From NCBI GenBank assembly GCA_905250885.1, contig CAJNOQ010001903.1, positions 1-27,586 of the forward strand: a stretch of DNA of 27,586 bases. Reading direction: 5' to 3'. This stretch comes from Didymodactylos carnosus (Eukaryota > Rotifera > Eurotatoria > Philodinida > Philodinidae). Shown here one piece after another: positions 1 to 10,376 of the stretch; positions within the stretch are counted from its first letter, which is position 1; each line of letters starts with the position of its first letter. Made by a program: the position numbers and the translations under genes. The notes under the pieces were generated by a model, which did not search any database, had not been told where the DNA came from, and worked only from the letters and a program-made list of their open reading frames with translations.

Positions 1-1333
1 GTTATGTCCTAGCAGTTAGACCATGTGCTAGTCCATAAGTTGTTATGTATGATGTAATATAATGTTTTCTCTCTCTTTCTTATTTCATATATTTTGATTT
101 CAGTTAACGCATGTACATATATTCATAGATACATTTTATTCCTTTTTTCCTTTGCTCAAGTGGACGGACCTTCTTTCTTCTCTATTTATAAACTAGTCTG
201 TCTATGAAGATTTTGTTTTACTCTTTTTTCATTTTTATATATATTCAAACTGTTTTCATTGTTATATTTTTTTCTGCTTATAATAAATACATATTAAAGA
301 GGTACAATATCGCTTTCATACCCATTGACACAGGTTGGTGATTTCTCTCGCAGCAGATTTTGTTTAGCTTCTTCAGAACCCACTAGACACTGGTCTCGGC
401 TTATTCATAGAGGCGTGGGACTGATCTCATTTCTCGTGATTATTAGTCGCTTTCAGCATCGGAGAGCTAACACAAATTAGTAGCTATGAGAGCTATCAAA
501 ATTCAAAAACATTTTACCTCGAGGTCGATGAATCAGCATATTGCTTGCTCTTTGCGCTTTGGAAACAATTCATATGTAAAATCTGGAAATTCCCAAGTTC
601 GTTTATTTAAAAAATTTCTCGTTTAGATTAAAATTTTGCAAATTGTGTGTACTTTGCACACAGCAATCACTTCGTATGGAAATGTGAAAATTCGTAAATG
701 AATGGCTACGATAATTATCCTAACTATTGTTAGGAAGCGTAGAAAGCCCCATTTATGGACTTTAGAAATTCTCAGTGTCCACGTTCTCTGATGTAAATAT
801 GTTTGTTAACAAAACATAAAAACATAATTCATTGTTGGCACTGACACAAAGAAGGATACAAGTTACGCATAAAACACTACGTAACACTATTGCTATCTCC
901 GAGCTTCACTGGACGAACTGATAGAGCCACATTTCCGCGAACGACATGAAACCTAACTGAAGTTATGTGGTGAATAGTTATTATGCGATATTAGTTCATA
1001 CAGTTGCAGATATATTTTGACATTATGAAAATAGGTTTTGTGTGAACTACTTGTGCGTAACCTCCCCCCCAAAAAAACAATTTAAAAGAATAATAACAAG
1101 GTAATTACTGAGTAGCTATGCAGAAAACAGAGTTTACACCACCTCGAACGTGAAATTTAACATACAGTTTACACTATCTCGGACAAAAAACTCTCGTTAC
1201 ACCCCCCAAATGTCCGGCACCTACCCAGGTCCCTCACCAAGGCTAGGAGGTGTCAGAATTACACGTATATAAACGATAATGGCAATTAAAAGTCTTCGGA
1301 TTGTGTAAATATAAAATAAGAATTTGTTATTAC
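1..1333. other. Non-coding AT-rich stretch
   Basis: I see no convincing reading frame, RNA gene or repeat array here. Frames are short and interrupted on both strands. Two homopolymeric C runs followed by A-rich DNA lie near 1060-1072 and 1201-1209. On the minus strand the second reads as a G run followed by TGTAACGAGAG, which resembles a polypurine tract next to an LTR start, but no partner end was found. The base composition matches the other non-coding parts of the window. Confidence 0.5.
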
Positions 1334-1424
1334 GTGCGCAATCCATCCGTGCGCAAGATTCTCTGTGCGCAAGTTTTCGTGCTGCATCGTTCGGGGCGCA
1401 ACTTTCGCCGTGCTCATCTTTCGT
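1334..1424 (-). repeat. 15-base minisatellite with a GTGCGCAA core, about six copies
   Basis: The core GTGCGCAA or a close variant starts at 1334, 1349, 1365, 1379, 1394 and 1410, giving a period of 14-16 bases. The array lies inside a minus-strand frame of 71 codons (1436 to 1221, ATG start). There it encodes degenerate five-residue units such as SCARM, DCARN and SCAPN. The five-codon period recalls pentapeptide repeats, but the array is short and the rest of the frame looks random. I therefore call a minisatellite rather than a gene. Confidence 0.6.
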
Positions 1425-1436
1425 AGACCCCCTCAC

Positions 1437-2577
1437 TGAATTCTCTAAAAAGACCTATTTTTGTAAAATGTCTTGAAAATTCGATATCTCGAAAACAAAG
1501 GCGCGAGGGGATAAATCCTCTTGAGGTTTTTCATACCTCATTGAGGTCCACCTATCGCCAAAAGATGGGACCTAAAGGGCTTAAACACCTAAATATGTTC
1601 CCTCGTTAGATAATACACGCATGTATTTCCCAACAACTGAAATCCTTCAAATACAAAGATTGTGCAGAAAGGAAAAATGTTTTGTGTTTTTTCCACAGTA
1701 AAACATAGAAACTTAATAATTTTATAACTTCCTCGAATGGAGGAGTTATGAGCTTAATTTTTCTATAGGTATTCTAGATGTCTCTAATATCGGCAAAACG
1801 GTTCAGCTTTTCAGGTCGTTTTGTTGCTGAGTTATGAAACTTTTAAGTATTTCAAATGTTTGCCCTTCGATATGCTAACAATGAAAGGGCTATTGAAACT
1901 TCCAGAACCGAGATAGCAGCGGCTGGTGAACACGCAAATAATCAGTTTTCTTACTCCCTTAATAAAATTAAATTTCTTACTTGTTTATGTTAATTAATAA
2001 TAACAACAACTTCATCTTCGTTCATTTATTTTTCGTAGAAACATCAATAAGTGCATCATCTTACACACAGAACTAAAAACACAGACCGAAAAACAACCGG
2101 CAAACATCATTTGACTTTGAAACAGCTGTCTTTTCTATACTTATCTAATTCAATTGACAATAAGTACCACTTTTACTAAAGAAATTCCATCTGGGATGCG
2201 TGATCCTATAACGATAAAAAAACATTTTATAGAAAACAACATCAGCAACTGTAACGGAGCTGAATAATTCAGAAACATCTTTTCATATAAAGTATAAAAC
2301 TTAACATGCTTTAGAAACGTACATCTTCCTTTTATGAGTGAAAAATATTCACAGGGAGCAACCTTAAGCCAGACTGAAAATTATATTAATCCTGACAACG
2401 ATGGTACCTGTTGCTGCGATATAAACTCTCCCTGTAAGGATCTGTAACTTTATCTGGAAATTTCAACATATGTAGCAGTAGAACTATGTCTTACTGTGTG
2501 GGCAGCAGACAATGGGCTTTACGAACGGTCCTAAGTTTCATATATAACCTATCTTTCCTTTTTCTAATGTTTTTCAG
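1437..2577. other. Non-coding stretch upstream of the PIN-like pseudogene
   Basis: No reading frame longer than background is visible. The last 50 bases are pyrimidine-rich and end in TTTTTCAG just before coding-like sequence begins, so the right edge probably represents the 3' part of an intron belonging to the next feature. No upstream exon of that gene was recognised. Confidence 0.45.
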
Positions 2578-4213
2578 GCAAAGGAAGAAGCGGTATTACT
2601 GGCCGATTTAGTCCACAAGCAGTAGATCGGTTTTGTAACACGTTAGTCTTTTGTACAATGATGATAGCTATTGTAAATGAAATAGCTGATATAGAAATAC
2701 GAACAAATTCAATTGATGCTCATATAGAATGTCAACAAATTCAATTGATGCTCATATAGAATGTCAACAAAGCCGAATGGAACTGGACAACCATGACTTA
2801 AAATTATTATTGATGAAACTGAAAGATGAAGGAGTGTTTAGTTTAGGAAAAATGTTGTTACAGAATTATTTACTAGAAAGATTATACATAATGATATAAT
2901 TGATAGCATTTGTGGTGGATATAATTGCGGTGAAGTTTTAAAAATATTTATATAACAACGATTTGTTGATAAATCAGTTCATATCAATAGTAAAATGAAA
3001 AGAACAAAAACACTGAAATTAACTGATACAGACACATACGGTATTACCACACAAAACACTGAAAAAAAACCCGCAAAACCACTTGAAACCAAATTACGGG
3101 GCCTAGTCGTGTTAAGTAATCACAACCATGAGATAAATTTAATTGATTACCTGAAATACGAATATACTGATACACCACAATCTTAACAGATAATATGAAT
3201 TTGTTGAACCAACAAAATAAAAGTAAAGTAATAGAATATTTTGAACAGAATTATTCCAATCATTTTATATATCAACCACCTTGTGACGAAAATCAAACAA
3301 CGGTTGTATTGATTGATGGTGGCATGTTATTAGAACATCGTCCAAGAAAAGATGATTCGATAATAACGTATGCCAAAAATTTATTACAACAAATATTAGA
3401 TAAGAATATAGTTATGTGTGACCGTATTGATGTAATTTGCCACATCAAAATCTTAACGGCATGCTAATAAAAAATTAAACACTTATCAATTGTCAAAGAA
3501 TACACAATTGCCATTTACAAGAGATGAATATGATAAATTTATAAAAGAAAATCATGCTTTATTAGCTCTACAAGTACGTCATGCCTGGTTGAAAATGCAT
3601 CCAATGATTCCGCCTGGAAAATTATTTTACGTTGGTGGTCCTGATGAAGATTGTTATACACTTACAAAAACTATATGTAAAAAAGATTTATTGTTGTCAT
3701 CGAATCATATTGAATTTGACACACGTGTATTTGTTCACATACAAAATATTAGTGATTACAATTTGTACAAAAATGTTATTATCGAATCAGTTGATGCAGA
3801 CGTGTTATTATCAAGCATTGCATATTCATTAGATTTTGTTGGTTTATGCATGACAATTGATCAAACAACAAATACACAAAAAACAAAACAGCAGAAAAAA
3901 TATGTTCATTGTACCCCGATCGCAAAAGTAAGGCTACAAACTAATATTTTTCGTTAGTATCGCTTTATCTAAAAACAGGTCGGAAAAATCTGTTTTTTAA
4001 CATAGAACATAGCACACAAAGTTAATTCAAAAGTTCTTTCAATATTACATTCCATTTCCGCGTGTGATACCACAAGTTTTATCAGAAATATATCCAAGAA
4101 AACAATATTCCAACGGTACTTTATCAGTTGAGACAAAGAATTATTAGAATTTAACCAGACATTATTAACAGATAAAGCAGTTACATCAGCTGAAAAATTA
4201 ATAATACAGTGTT
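2578..4213 (+). pseudogene. PIN-like nuclease family protein, degenerate, 5' exons missing
   Basis: Coding-like sequence starts directly after a splice acceptor (TTTTTCAG) and runs in pieces to about 4213. The pattern matches a large invertebrate family of uncharacterised proteins with a PIN/FEN1-like fold: an IDGGMLLE stretch near 3318-3341, then EFDTR near 3713-3727 and SVDADV near 3787-3804, which correspond to that family's EADTR and SPDTDV acidic motifs. The role is presumed metal-dependent nuclease activity in a mobile or multi-copy gene. Lesions include a 32-base tandem duplication at 2703-2766, a frame change near 2852, an in-frame TAA at 2953, a frame change near 3184, a deletion with stops near 3464-3490, and frame changes after 3925. 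The last recognisable residues (DKELLEFNQ onward, 4131-4210) run into the 181-base repeat at 4224. The gene is very AT-rich. Family assignment is from memory of the motif pattern. Confidence 0.6.
2703..2766 (+). repeat. Exact 32-base tandem duplication
   Basis: A 32-base unit occurs twice in a row (2703-2734 and 2735-2766) with no mismatch that I can see. It lies inside the coding-like part of the PIN-like pseudogene. Because 32 is not a multiple of three, the duplication shifts the frame. Removing one unit restores a continuous frame through about 2850, so it is a recent inactivating event. Confidence 0.9.
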
Positions 4214-4223
4214 ACAAATAATA

Positions 4224-4404
4224 TAAACAAATTCAACAGTGATTTCGAACAGAAGAAAATGGTAGAAGAAAAAGAAAGGCGATTTTCATGCTGATTTAAA
4301 GAACTCATCAGATGGCTTGAATGTTCTGTATTACTGCCACTACTTTGAAGTTCCGATTTCTTAGTAGCAGTGTAGTTTGTCGAGTGTTAATTTTCGAATC
4401 ATAC
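4224..4404 (+). repeat. 181-base dispersed repeat, copy 1
   Basis: This segment is repeated at 6500-6680 in the same orientation with a single difference that I found (G at 4317, C at 6593). It begins where the PIN-like pseudogene stops being recognisable. An 18-base stretch at 4305-4322 is also present in inverted form, with mismatches, at 4418-4435 just outside the repeat, so this copy can fold into a hairpin. It has no coding potential that I recognise. Confidence 0.9.
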
Positions 4405-4751
4405 AGACAACTCAACATTGAAGTCATCTGATGGGTCCCTTACGCAAAGACGAAACCGGGCATGGCAGCTCTATCTAGATCTTTAATTTCGTAATTTTCG
4501 GTTTTTAACCGTCGCGGTTGAGCAATTGAATAGTTGCTTCGTTTTAAATTTTTCGGCAACCGAGAAAAACTTATTTGCAAAACAAAGCCGACAGTTTTGT
4601 AGTGCAAATCATTTTCTGCCAAATGAGTTTGGAACGGAGGTCTGGAATTCTGGATACATTCTCCAAAAAAATAAGCAAAGAAAAATGTCTCATTCTTGGT
4701 GGACCATATCCAGCGAATATCCCACTTGTCTATTACATAAAGTTATAAAAG

Positions 4752-4757
4752 TTTATT
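4752..4757 (-). terminator. Polyadenylation signal AATAAA of the secreted protein gene
   Basis: On the minus strand AATAAA lies about 100 bases after the stop codon of the small secreted protein gene. The position and orientation suit a eukaryotic polyadenylation signal. Confidence 0.5.
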
Positions 4758-4855
4758 AAAAATGATTAGAAAAATACACGCTGTAATTCCTAGAGTAAAT
4801 AATTTTATCAAAGCACGAAAAGAGTTGTAGATTGAGACAATGAGCGACTTGTTCA

Positions 4856-5290
4856 TCAATGTCCTTCATAATTAGCCAACTGATAATGAGTATTCTTACA
4901 GATGATAAACGTATGGTTATGATCATCGAAATACGACCACATTCTTCTCAAAACATTTTCATCGTTCACTTTGTCATCCATATCGTTGACGCCAGGAACA
5001 TACCAATCACTCCATCCGCCACTAAACCACTGTAATTTATATGCAACAATATTACCACATTTTAGCACCCAATCAACATTGAGATCTAAACCAGCAAGAG
5101 CCCAACGATCTTCACCTGATGGAGGTAAAATACCAACTTGTGTACAGTAAGCTTCTGTACTTCGGTTGAAACAACCGTAGTTACCACCGCCTTGGTTCTT
5201 ACAATCCGCTGGTGGTAGAGTGTGAACAACTGGCAAAAGACAACAGCAGGAGACGAGGACAAGCAGAAGTAACTTTATGAGGGAGGCCAG
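4856..5290 (-). CDS. Small secreted protein of unknown function, no ATG start
   Basis: The frame is open from a TGA near 5307 and encodes about 144 residues if read from CTG at 5290. That CTG has A at -3 and G at +4, a strong initiation context. It gives an N-terminus MASLIK followed by a leucine-rich hydrophobic core and CCCLLP, a good signal peptide with cleavage near VVHT. Another candidate ancestral start is ATA at 5278. The mature part is about 120 residues with five cysteines and no stop, and it holds the aromatic stretches RWALAGLDLN, WSDWYVPGVND and MWSYFDDHNHTF. I recall similar secreted proteins of unknown function in bdelloid rotifers but cannot confirm this. A TATA-like box lies about 53 bases upstream and an AATAAA about 100 bases downstream, so the gene layout looks complete. 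The start is either a non-AUG codon, a mutated ATG, or supplied by an unseen exon. Confidence 0.65.
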   Translation of the reverse strand: MASLIKLLLLVLVSCCCLLPVVHTLPPADCKNQGGGNYGCFNRSTEAYCTQVGILPPSGEDRWALAGLDLNVDWVLKCGNIVAYKLQWFSGGWSDWYVPGVNDMDDKVNDENVLRRMWSYFDDHNHTFIICKNTHYQLANYEGH

Positions 5291-5342
5291 TTTAGAAACT
5301 ATGCTTCAGAATATTAATAATATTATAAAGCATTTTGGGTTG

Positions 5343-5350
5343 TTTATATA
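5343..5350 (-). promoter_or_regulatory. TATA-like box TATATAAA upstream of the secreted protein gene
   Basis: On the minus strand TATATAAA lies 53 bases before the CTG start at 5290. Transcription beginning 25-30 bases downstream would leave a very short 5' leader. The motif is common in AT-rich DNA, so it is only suggestive. Confidence 0.4.
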
Positions 5351-6169
5351 CAATTCTTGCTTCCTCGGATAATGAAGTAGTAAGAGACCCTTAACAAGCG
5401 AATTGTTTTTTCAATAGTAAATATCATGTAACCTTTTTTCATCCATAGCGTCGTATTTGTCCGCAGTTATGATTCAGCTTTCTCCTTACCGTTATATTAC
5501 GTGTAGTGTGCTACCGCGATCGCAATCGAACACAAGAGTAATCGACGTACCCATTGAAGAAAAGAGGAACAATTTACTGTTCAAGTGGCCCAGTATTCTA
5601 AAAAGCAGTTTTGACGTGGAATGACTTCATGTGTAAAAAATGGAGAAATCATGACAAGAAAAGCGGAACAGAGTGAGACCTCAAAGTTACTCCTTTTTAC
5701 AATATTTACACACTACTTTGCTTCTGAATACAAGTATATATAAATCTTTTAAATAAATAAAATGAAAACTATATTCGAAAATGATGTGTCAAAAGGAAAA
5801 GTATGAATGTGTCGATACGGACGCATTTGTCAGGTCTTTCGGCTCGCGACCTGCGTGTCTTTTTACATACATTATACACTCGCTGTCTCATACACACACA
5901 CTTTCGATATTAGCTCCAGCTATGTAAAAAAATGACAGAAGAGAACCATGCATTATTGAGTGGATTCATATTTCCTTTCTCTACTATTTTACATTAAAAA
6001 CAAAAACTACCAAGTTTTCATACTTTTTCATCAGGAATTAGGATAACGAAACGTTATCCATGAATCAGGAAATTGCTCCTAACTCACCCACGCACAACCA
6101 TATACATTCAAGGAAATTACTAGCAATTTCCTCGGAAACTGCTAGAATTTGCTAACATTTTCTTGGGAG
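5351..6169. other. Non-coding stretch
   Basis: No open frame of interest and no recognised repeat are present up to the tandem repeats that begin near 6170. It separates the secreted protein gene from the hAT region. Confidence 0.45.
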
Positions 6170-6400
6170 TTTCTCTTCGCAACAGGAATTACCTATTCAC
6201 TTCTATATTCATACGATTCCAACAGGAATTTGCTCTTTTCCACGGGAATTTAGTAGAATTTGCTAGTAATTTCTGGTACTTTGCTAGCAGTTTCCTGAAA
6301 TTTTCTCTTCTTTACGAGAATTACCTATTCACTTGTTCTCACAGGATTCCAACAGGACTTTGCTGTTTTCCACAGGAATTTCCTCAAGAACTGCTAGATC
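6170..6400 (+). repeat. Degenerate tandem repeat, period about 132 bases
   Basis: The block GAATTACCTATTCAC at 6186-6200 recurs at 6318-6332. The flanking motifs (TTCTCTTC before it, ATTCCAACAGGA and TTTTCCAC after it) recur at the same spacing, giving two imperfect units of about 132 bases. Within and before them a shorter motif, CAGGAATTT or a variant, recurs together with GCTAG. The minor reading frames here follow from the repeat and are not genes. Confidence 0.7.
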
Positions 6401-6499
6401 CGATCCTTTCGATTTTCCATTAGAAGAAGCATTTTTCTCCAAATTGGTAAAAGGTTTGAGCATCGGAGTTTACGTTTCGACTCAACTCATTCGTGATTG

Positions 6500-6680
6500 T
6501 AAACAAATTCAACAGTGATTTCGAACAGAAGAAAATGGTAGAAGAAAAAGAAAGGCGATTTTCATGCTGATTTAAAGAACTCATCAGATGGCTTCAATGT
6601 TCTGTATTACTGCCACTACTTTGAAGTTCCGATTTCTTAGTAGCAGTGTAGTTTGTCGAGTGTTAATTTTCGAATCATAC
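6500..6680 (+). repeat. 181-base dispersed repeat, copy 2
   Basis: This is nearly identical to 4224-4404 (one difference seen). It lies just beyond the 3' end of the minus-strand hAT pseudogene. No terminal inverted repeat of that hAT element was found between its stop codon and this repeat. The repeat may have replaced or interrupted the hAT 3' terminus. Confidence 0.9.
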
Positions 6681-6726
6681 ACAGAGAACACAGGTGAGAA
6701 AGAAGTACACGAACATACACACGAAA

Positions 6727-9700
6727 CTATTTCAAGAGAATGCGACTGTTCTTGTGTTCTATGGCAAAAACTGAAATCAACTGATCATAGTCAATTTCCA
6801 TCTCACGCTCCACGGCTAGCAGATATAGATCGGACAAACGTTCATTGCCCATACCGTTCCTCGTAGCTGTTTTGATTAGCTTCAGTTTGGAGAAGGTTCT
6901 TTCGCAGATGGTCGAGCTGACAGGTAAGGTGATGGCAGCGGTTAGAAGAGAAAGAACGGTAGGGAAGGCTTGTCGGAGAGGAAGAAGTTCGAAGTAGAGA
7001 TCAATCAATGTAGTTGATTTGGTACTGTTCATCATCGGCCGAATGACACTAACTTCGTTGTGGAGCAGGGAAGGATCACACTGTAACATATCTGCGAGAG
7101 GTTTCATGGCATTAGAAGAGAGAAAATTCGAGCTATCGGGAGTCAAGGCCGAGATGGCACTTAGTATATCACAGTTTTTGTTCGAAAATCGATCATTCAA
7201 TTCGATAAGATCGAGTCGATAAGAGGATAGTAGATGGTGGATCGATATTTCTGCTCATTGTCGAAAACATCTCGATAGCCTATCGCTGAATCGCCAATTG
7301 TGTTCTTGAAGCGGGAAGAGACAGTCGTTGCTCGACGAGGACGGGGTGTTACAGAGAAGTCAATTCCTTGTTCAAGAGCGAATTTCGAAACGACATCGTA
7401 CATCGTTTTGAACGATTGCGAATTTCGAAGATCACTTAACTGGGCGATAGTCGACTGAATGCGTAGATTCGCTTTCGAAAAGTCCAGCTGCTTTCCTTAA
7501 AAAGAGTGAGAAAAAAAAAAGGAACAAGTGTCATCATTTTTTCTCCTCAATACTTTTTCGCTCTCTCTCTCTACTTTACCTTTCAAAACATCGGAAACCA
7601 CTTTGATAATTCCAAGGAGGCGATGAAGAATGTGGAGAGTAACGATGAAGAGTGGCTTTTTCATTGCTGATAAAAGGCCTCTCGCTTCAGGTGATCGTCC
7701 ACTTCCCTCTTGTTCAAATTCGGTGAAACATTGTAGTAATGGTGTGAAATTTTGAAGAATCGAATTGATACTAGACCATCGAGAATCCTAGCGTGTTTCA
7801 CCCCAACGTTTCAGCGATGTTGATCTGACAGAGTTTAATCAAGAGAAGAATGAGAGAGAGTGTAACATACAAATGAAATAGAAGTACATTCATTTAAAAC
7901 CATTTGCTTAGAATTCTCTACGAAAAAAAGTGTATAGAAAACTGGAAGAGAAGGCTGTCTTTTTTAGTTTCTCTCTAATAAAGACCACTTGAAACAAAGA
8001 AATATCTTGAATAAGATACGACAGTAAATTAGCTCCACTTAGATTAGTCACATATTCTGAACTTGTTGAAGAAGAAAAGAGTAGCCCATCCAGCCGTAGT
8101 TAACGCCCACCAAGTTTTAGTTCTTCCTGTACTTTCTTGAATCGCTCATTCGTGACACTGGACGTTGAGAAGTAAGTGTTGATGCTCGAGATGATGCTGT
8201 AGAATTCGGCTAGATAAGGCACATTTTTGGTAACATCGCAGATGACGAGATTCAAACGATGACAAAAGCAGTGCACATATATGGCAAAGAGCGCATATTT
8301 CTCTCGAGGAATTTGCTAGACGCCTGAGTGTCTACCACTCATGACCGACGCCCTATGAGAAAGGAGAGGAGAATTTTATAATTCAATTCGAAGAGTCGTT
8401 TCGAACTTCAACTCACCCGTCAAAACAAAGACCAATGCATTTCGATATGGGAATGTGCAGTGACTCGAGAACACGGACGATTTCATCGCTCAGAGTTTGA
8501 CTGTCAGAGGCGTCCAACTTCGTCAGGCCAAGGAAATGTTCTTTGATCAGATCTTCTTTCTTGAGTTGAGTAGATGATGTCGACTGATTATTGACAACTC
8601 TCAAAACGATGCTCAATTGTTCTTGACCACTGATATCTCGAGTTTCGTCGGCCATGAGGCAGAACAGTCGATCTCGTACCTTAAGAGAATTTCATATAAG
8701 CAATTAGAAGAGAAGAGGAGAGCGGCGCATACCTTGTCAGCGATACGTTCTCTCACTTGTGTTCCCAGATGATGAATCAATTCGTTCTGAACAGTGGGAC
8801 TCAAGTACGTTGCACTGGCAGCGCTATCTTCGAGAACAGACTTTGCCAAAGGGTCAGTAACAGCTGCATATTTGAGAATTTCGATGAAGTTTTCTCTGTT
8901 CGAAGATCTGCCTGAGAAAGAAAAATAAATTACTTCCTTTTTTCGATTGAGAAAAACAAAAGAGACTCCCAGTTCATCTTCTTCATGGCCTCGTAGGGCA
9001 ATCATTTGACGAGCACATAGCAGTACAGTTGAAGCGATCTTAGTGAAACGTTGCTTGTTCTTAGCAATCAACTCCGCTCGGCTTTTATCCATCACATTCA
9101 AGATCGTTGTCTGAGAGGATGTTCGTTTCTTGTATTCGTTGTAGTTAATAGAAGAGTGTTTATGGCCTGATGAAGATGCATGTTGGGAGAAGCCTCGATT
9201 CAACGTATTAGCATCTTTCCACCGATTGAATCCACCACGTAGAAATACATCACTTTGTTGATTCTAAAAGAGATGAAGATGAGAAACCGTCTCTTGTAAA
9301 TCAAGAAACTCGTACTTTTGGATTCTGATTTGAACTGTGCGAGAAGTGTCTACAGTAAAAGCAGTATGCCGAATCGTTTTGCACGGAGTATTTGAGCCAC
9401 CAGAAAAGAGAATACCATTTAAAAGGAAGCTTCGATTCCACTTGTCGGTTGGATATCTTAGGAGCACAGGTGGAACTTCGCCAGATTGACTGATGTCTAA
9501 CGGTATTTCATTTGAAGCAGGTTTCAATGAGGTAGAAGTCGACGTGGATGCGGTATCACTGGACGAAGGAACACTTGCTTCGGCAGGAGAAAGCGGCGAA
9601 GAGTAGTTGAGAGATTTGGCAGGAGATAGAAGAGCAGTAGAAGAGAAGTTACTTGCTGAAGTCTGTGAAGAATCAGTGGATGATGAAGATGTTTCGCCCA

Positions 9701-9788
9701 CTTTCTGTTTCTTTGAAAGTTTATCGAACAGGAATTCTAATGATCCACGTTGTGGTTTTGACAACGGTGTCTCTTTTCCTTCGGCCAT
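6727..9788 (-). pseudogene. hAT-family transposase, multi-exon, inactivated
   Basis: The product would be a cut-and-paste DNA transposase. From the ATG at 9788 the order is: a serine-rich low-complexity leader; a TTF/BED-type finger (KWYSLFWWLKYSV then AYCFYCRHF, about 9311-9420); GGFNRWKDA; RGHEEDE; ADETRDIS; the catalytic CFDG region near 8418; GASVMSGRHSGV; YVHCFCHRLNL; DSRWSSIN; and a C-terminal dimerisation domain (SSTICERTFSKLKLIK). GT-AG introns are visible at 9315-9264, 8966-8912 (phase does not fit), 8732-8680, 8416-8353 and 7579-7496. Lesions include a one-base frameshift inside the finger near 9421-9425, TAG at 8318-8316 where CAG is expected, frame loss near 8101, TAG at 7790-7788 where TGG is expected, and a one-base frameshift near 7198. 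The family assignment is firm. The gene is dead unless trans-complemented. Confidence 0.88.
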
Positions 9789-10275
9789 CTTAAATTAAAG
9801 CTTATTCAAGATTTACCAGTGTCCATAAGCGGCAGAATGAAAAGAAAATGATACATGCAGTCTCTCGCTGTCATTTTTTTCGTTCTGTACCTAACTTACC
9901 ACGACGCGAGATCGCTTTTTTTTCTTGCGTTCTCGCACATGGCTGACAAGAGAGCAGAGTTCAAAGATATAACACCACAAGCGAGAGCGAGAGGGAAACG
10001 CGAAAAATAAAAGGCAAGAGACACTCACACCACATTGCACATGACCATTTCAAAACTGATTTTGCCGCTTTTCTGTAACTAAAGAAAAATCATTAGTGAC
10101 CACGTGTAATGTATGGGTCTCTCTTCTCCTCCTTGTATTCTCCCTTTCTCTTCCTCCGTTGTCTTGTCTAGTTTCTCCTCTCCTCTCTTTTCAGCCTTTA
10201 GTGACAAAAATATTTTTCGAAACACAAAATTTTTCTCAAAAAAATTCTGCAGTGGGTACGGCGAAAGTACCAATA
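9789..10275. other. 5' flank of the hAT transposase, no gene
   Basis: This lies between the transposase ATG and the subterminal palindrome of the same element, so it should hold the element's promoter and leader. Overlapping frames on both strands are short and low in complexity. I see no clear TATA box at a useful distance. Confidence 0.4.
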
Positions 10276-10310
10276 GGTACGGCGGCCGCCGTACCTTGGT
10301 TACGCCACTA
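10276..10310 (-). mobile_element. 5' terminus of the hAT element with a perfect 20-base palindrome
   Basis: Read on the minus strand the outer end is TAGTGGCGTAACCAAGG (10310 inwards), which resembles hAT terminal inverted repeats. Directly inside it lies a perfect 20-base palindrome (10276-10295) centred on GGCGGCCGCC. Its GGTACGGCG half occurs once more at about 10255. GC-rich palindromic subterminal motifs suit transposase binding. The matching 3' terminus was not found near 6500-6727, so the element has lost one end and no target duplication can be assigned. Confidence 0.5.
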
Positions 10311-10376
10311 CTAGACAGGTTCCCCGATGACTATATTATCTCGGTCCACGCAAACCTGGATACTTCGAAAAGACTC

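Noticed and set aside
6588..6866. 92-codon plus-strand frame across the 181-base repeat
   Set aside because: It runs from the repeat into the antisense of the hAT dimerisation domain and has no domain of its own.
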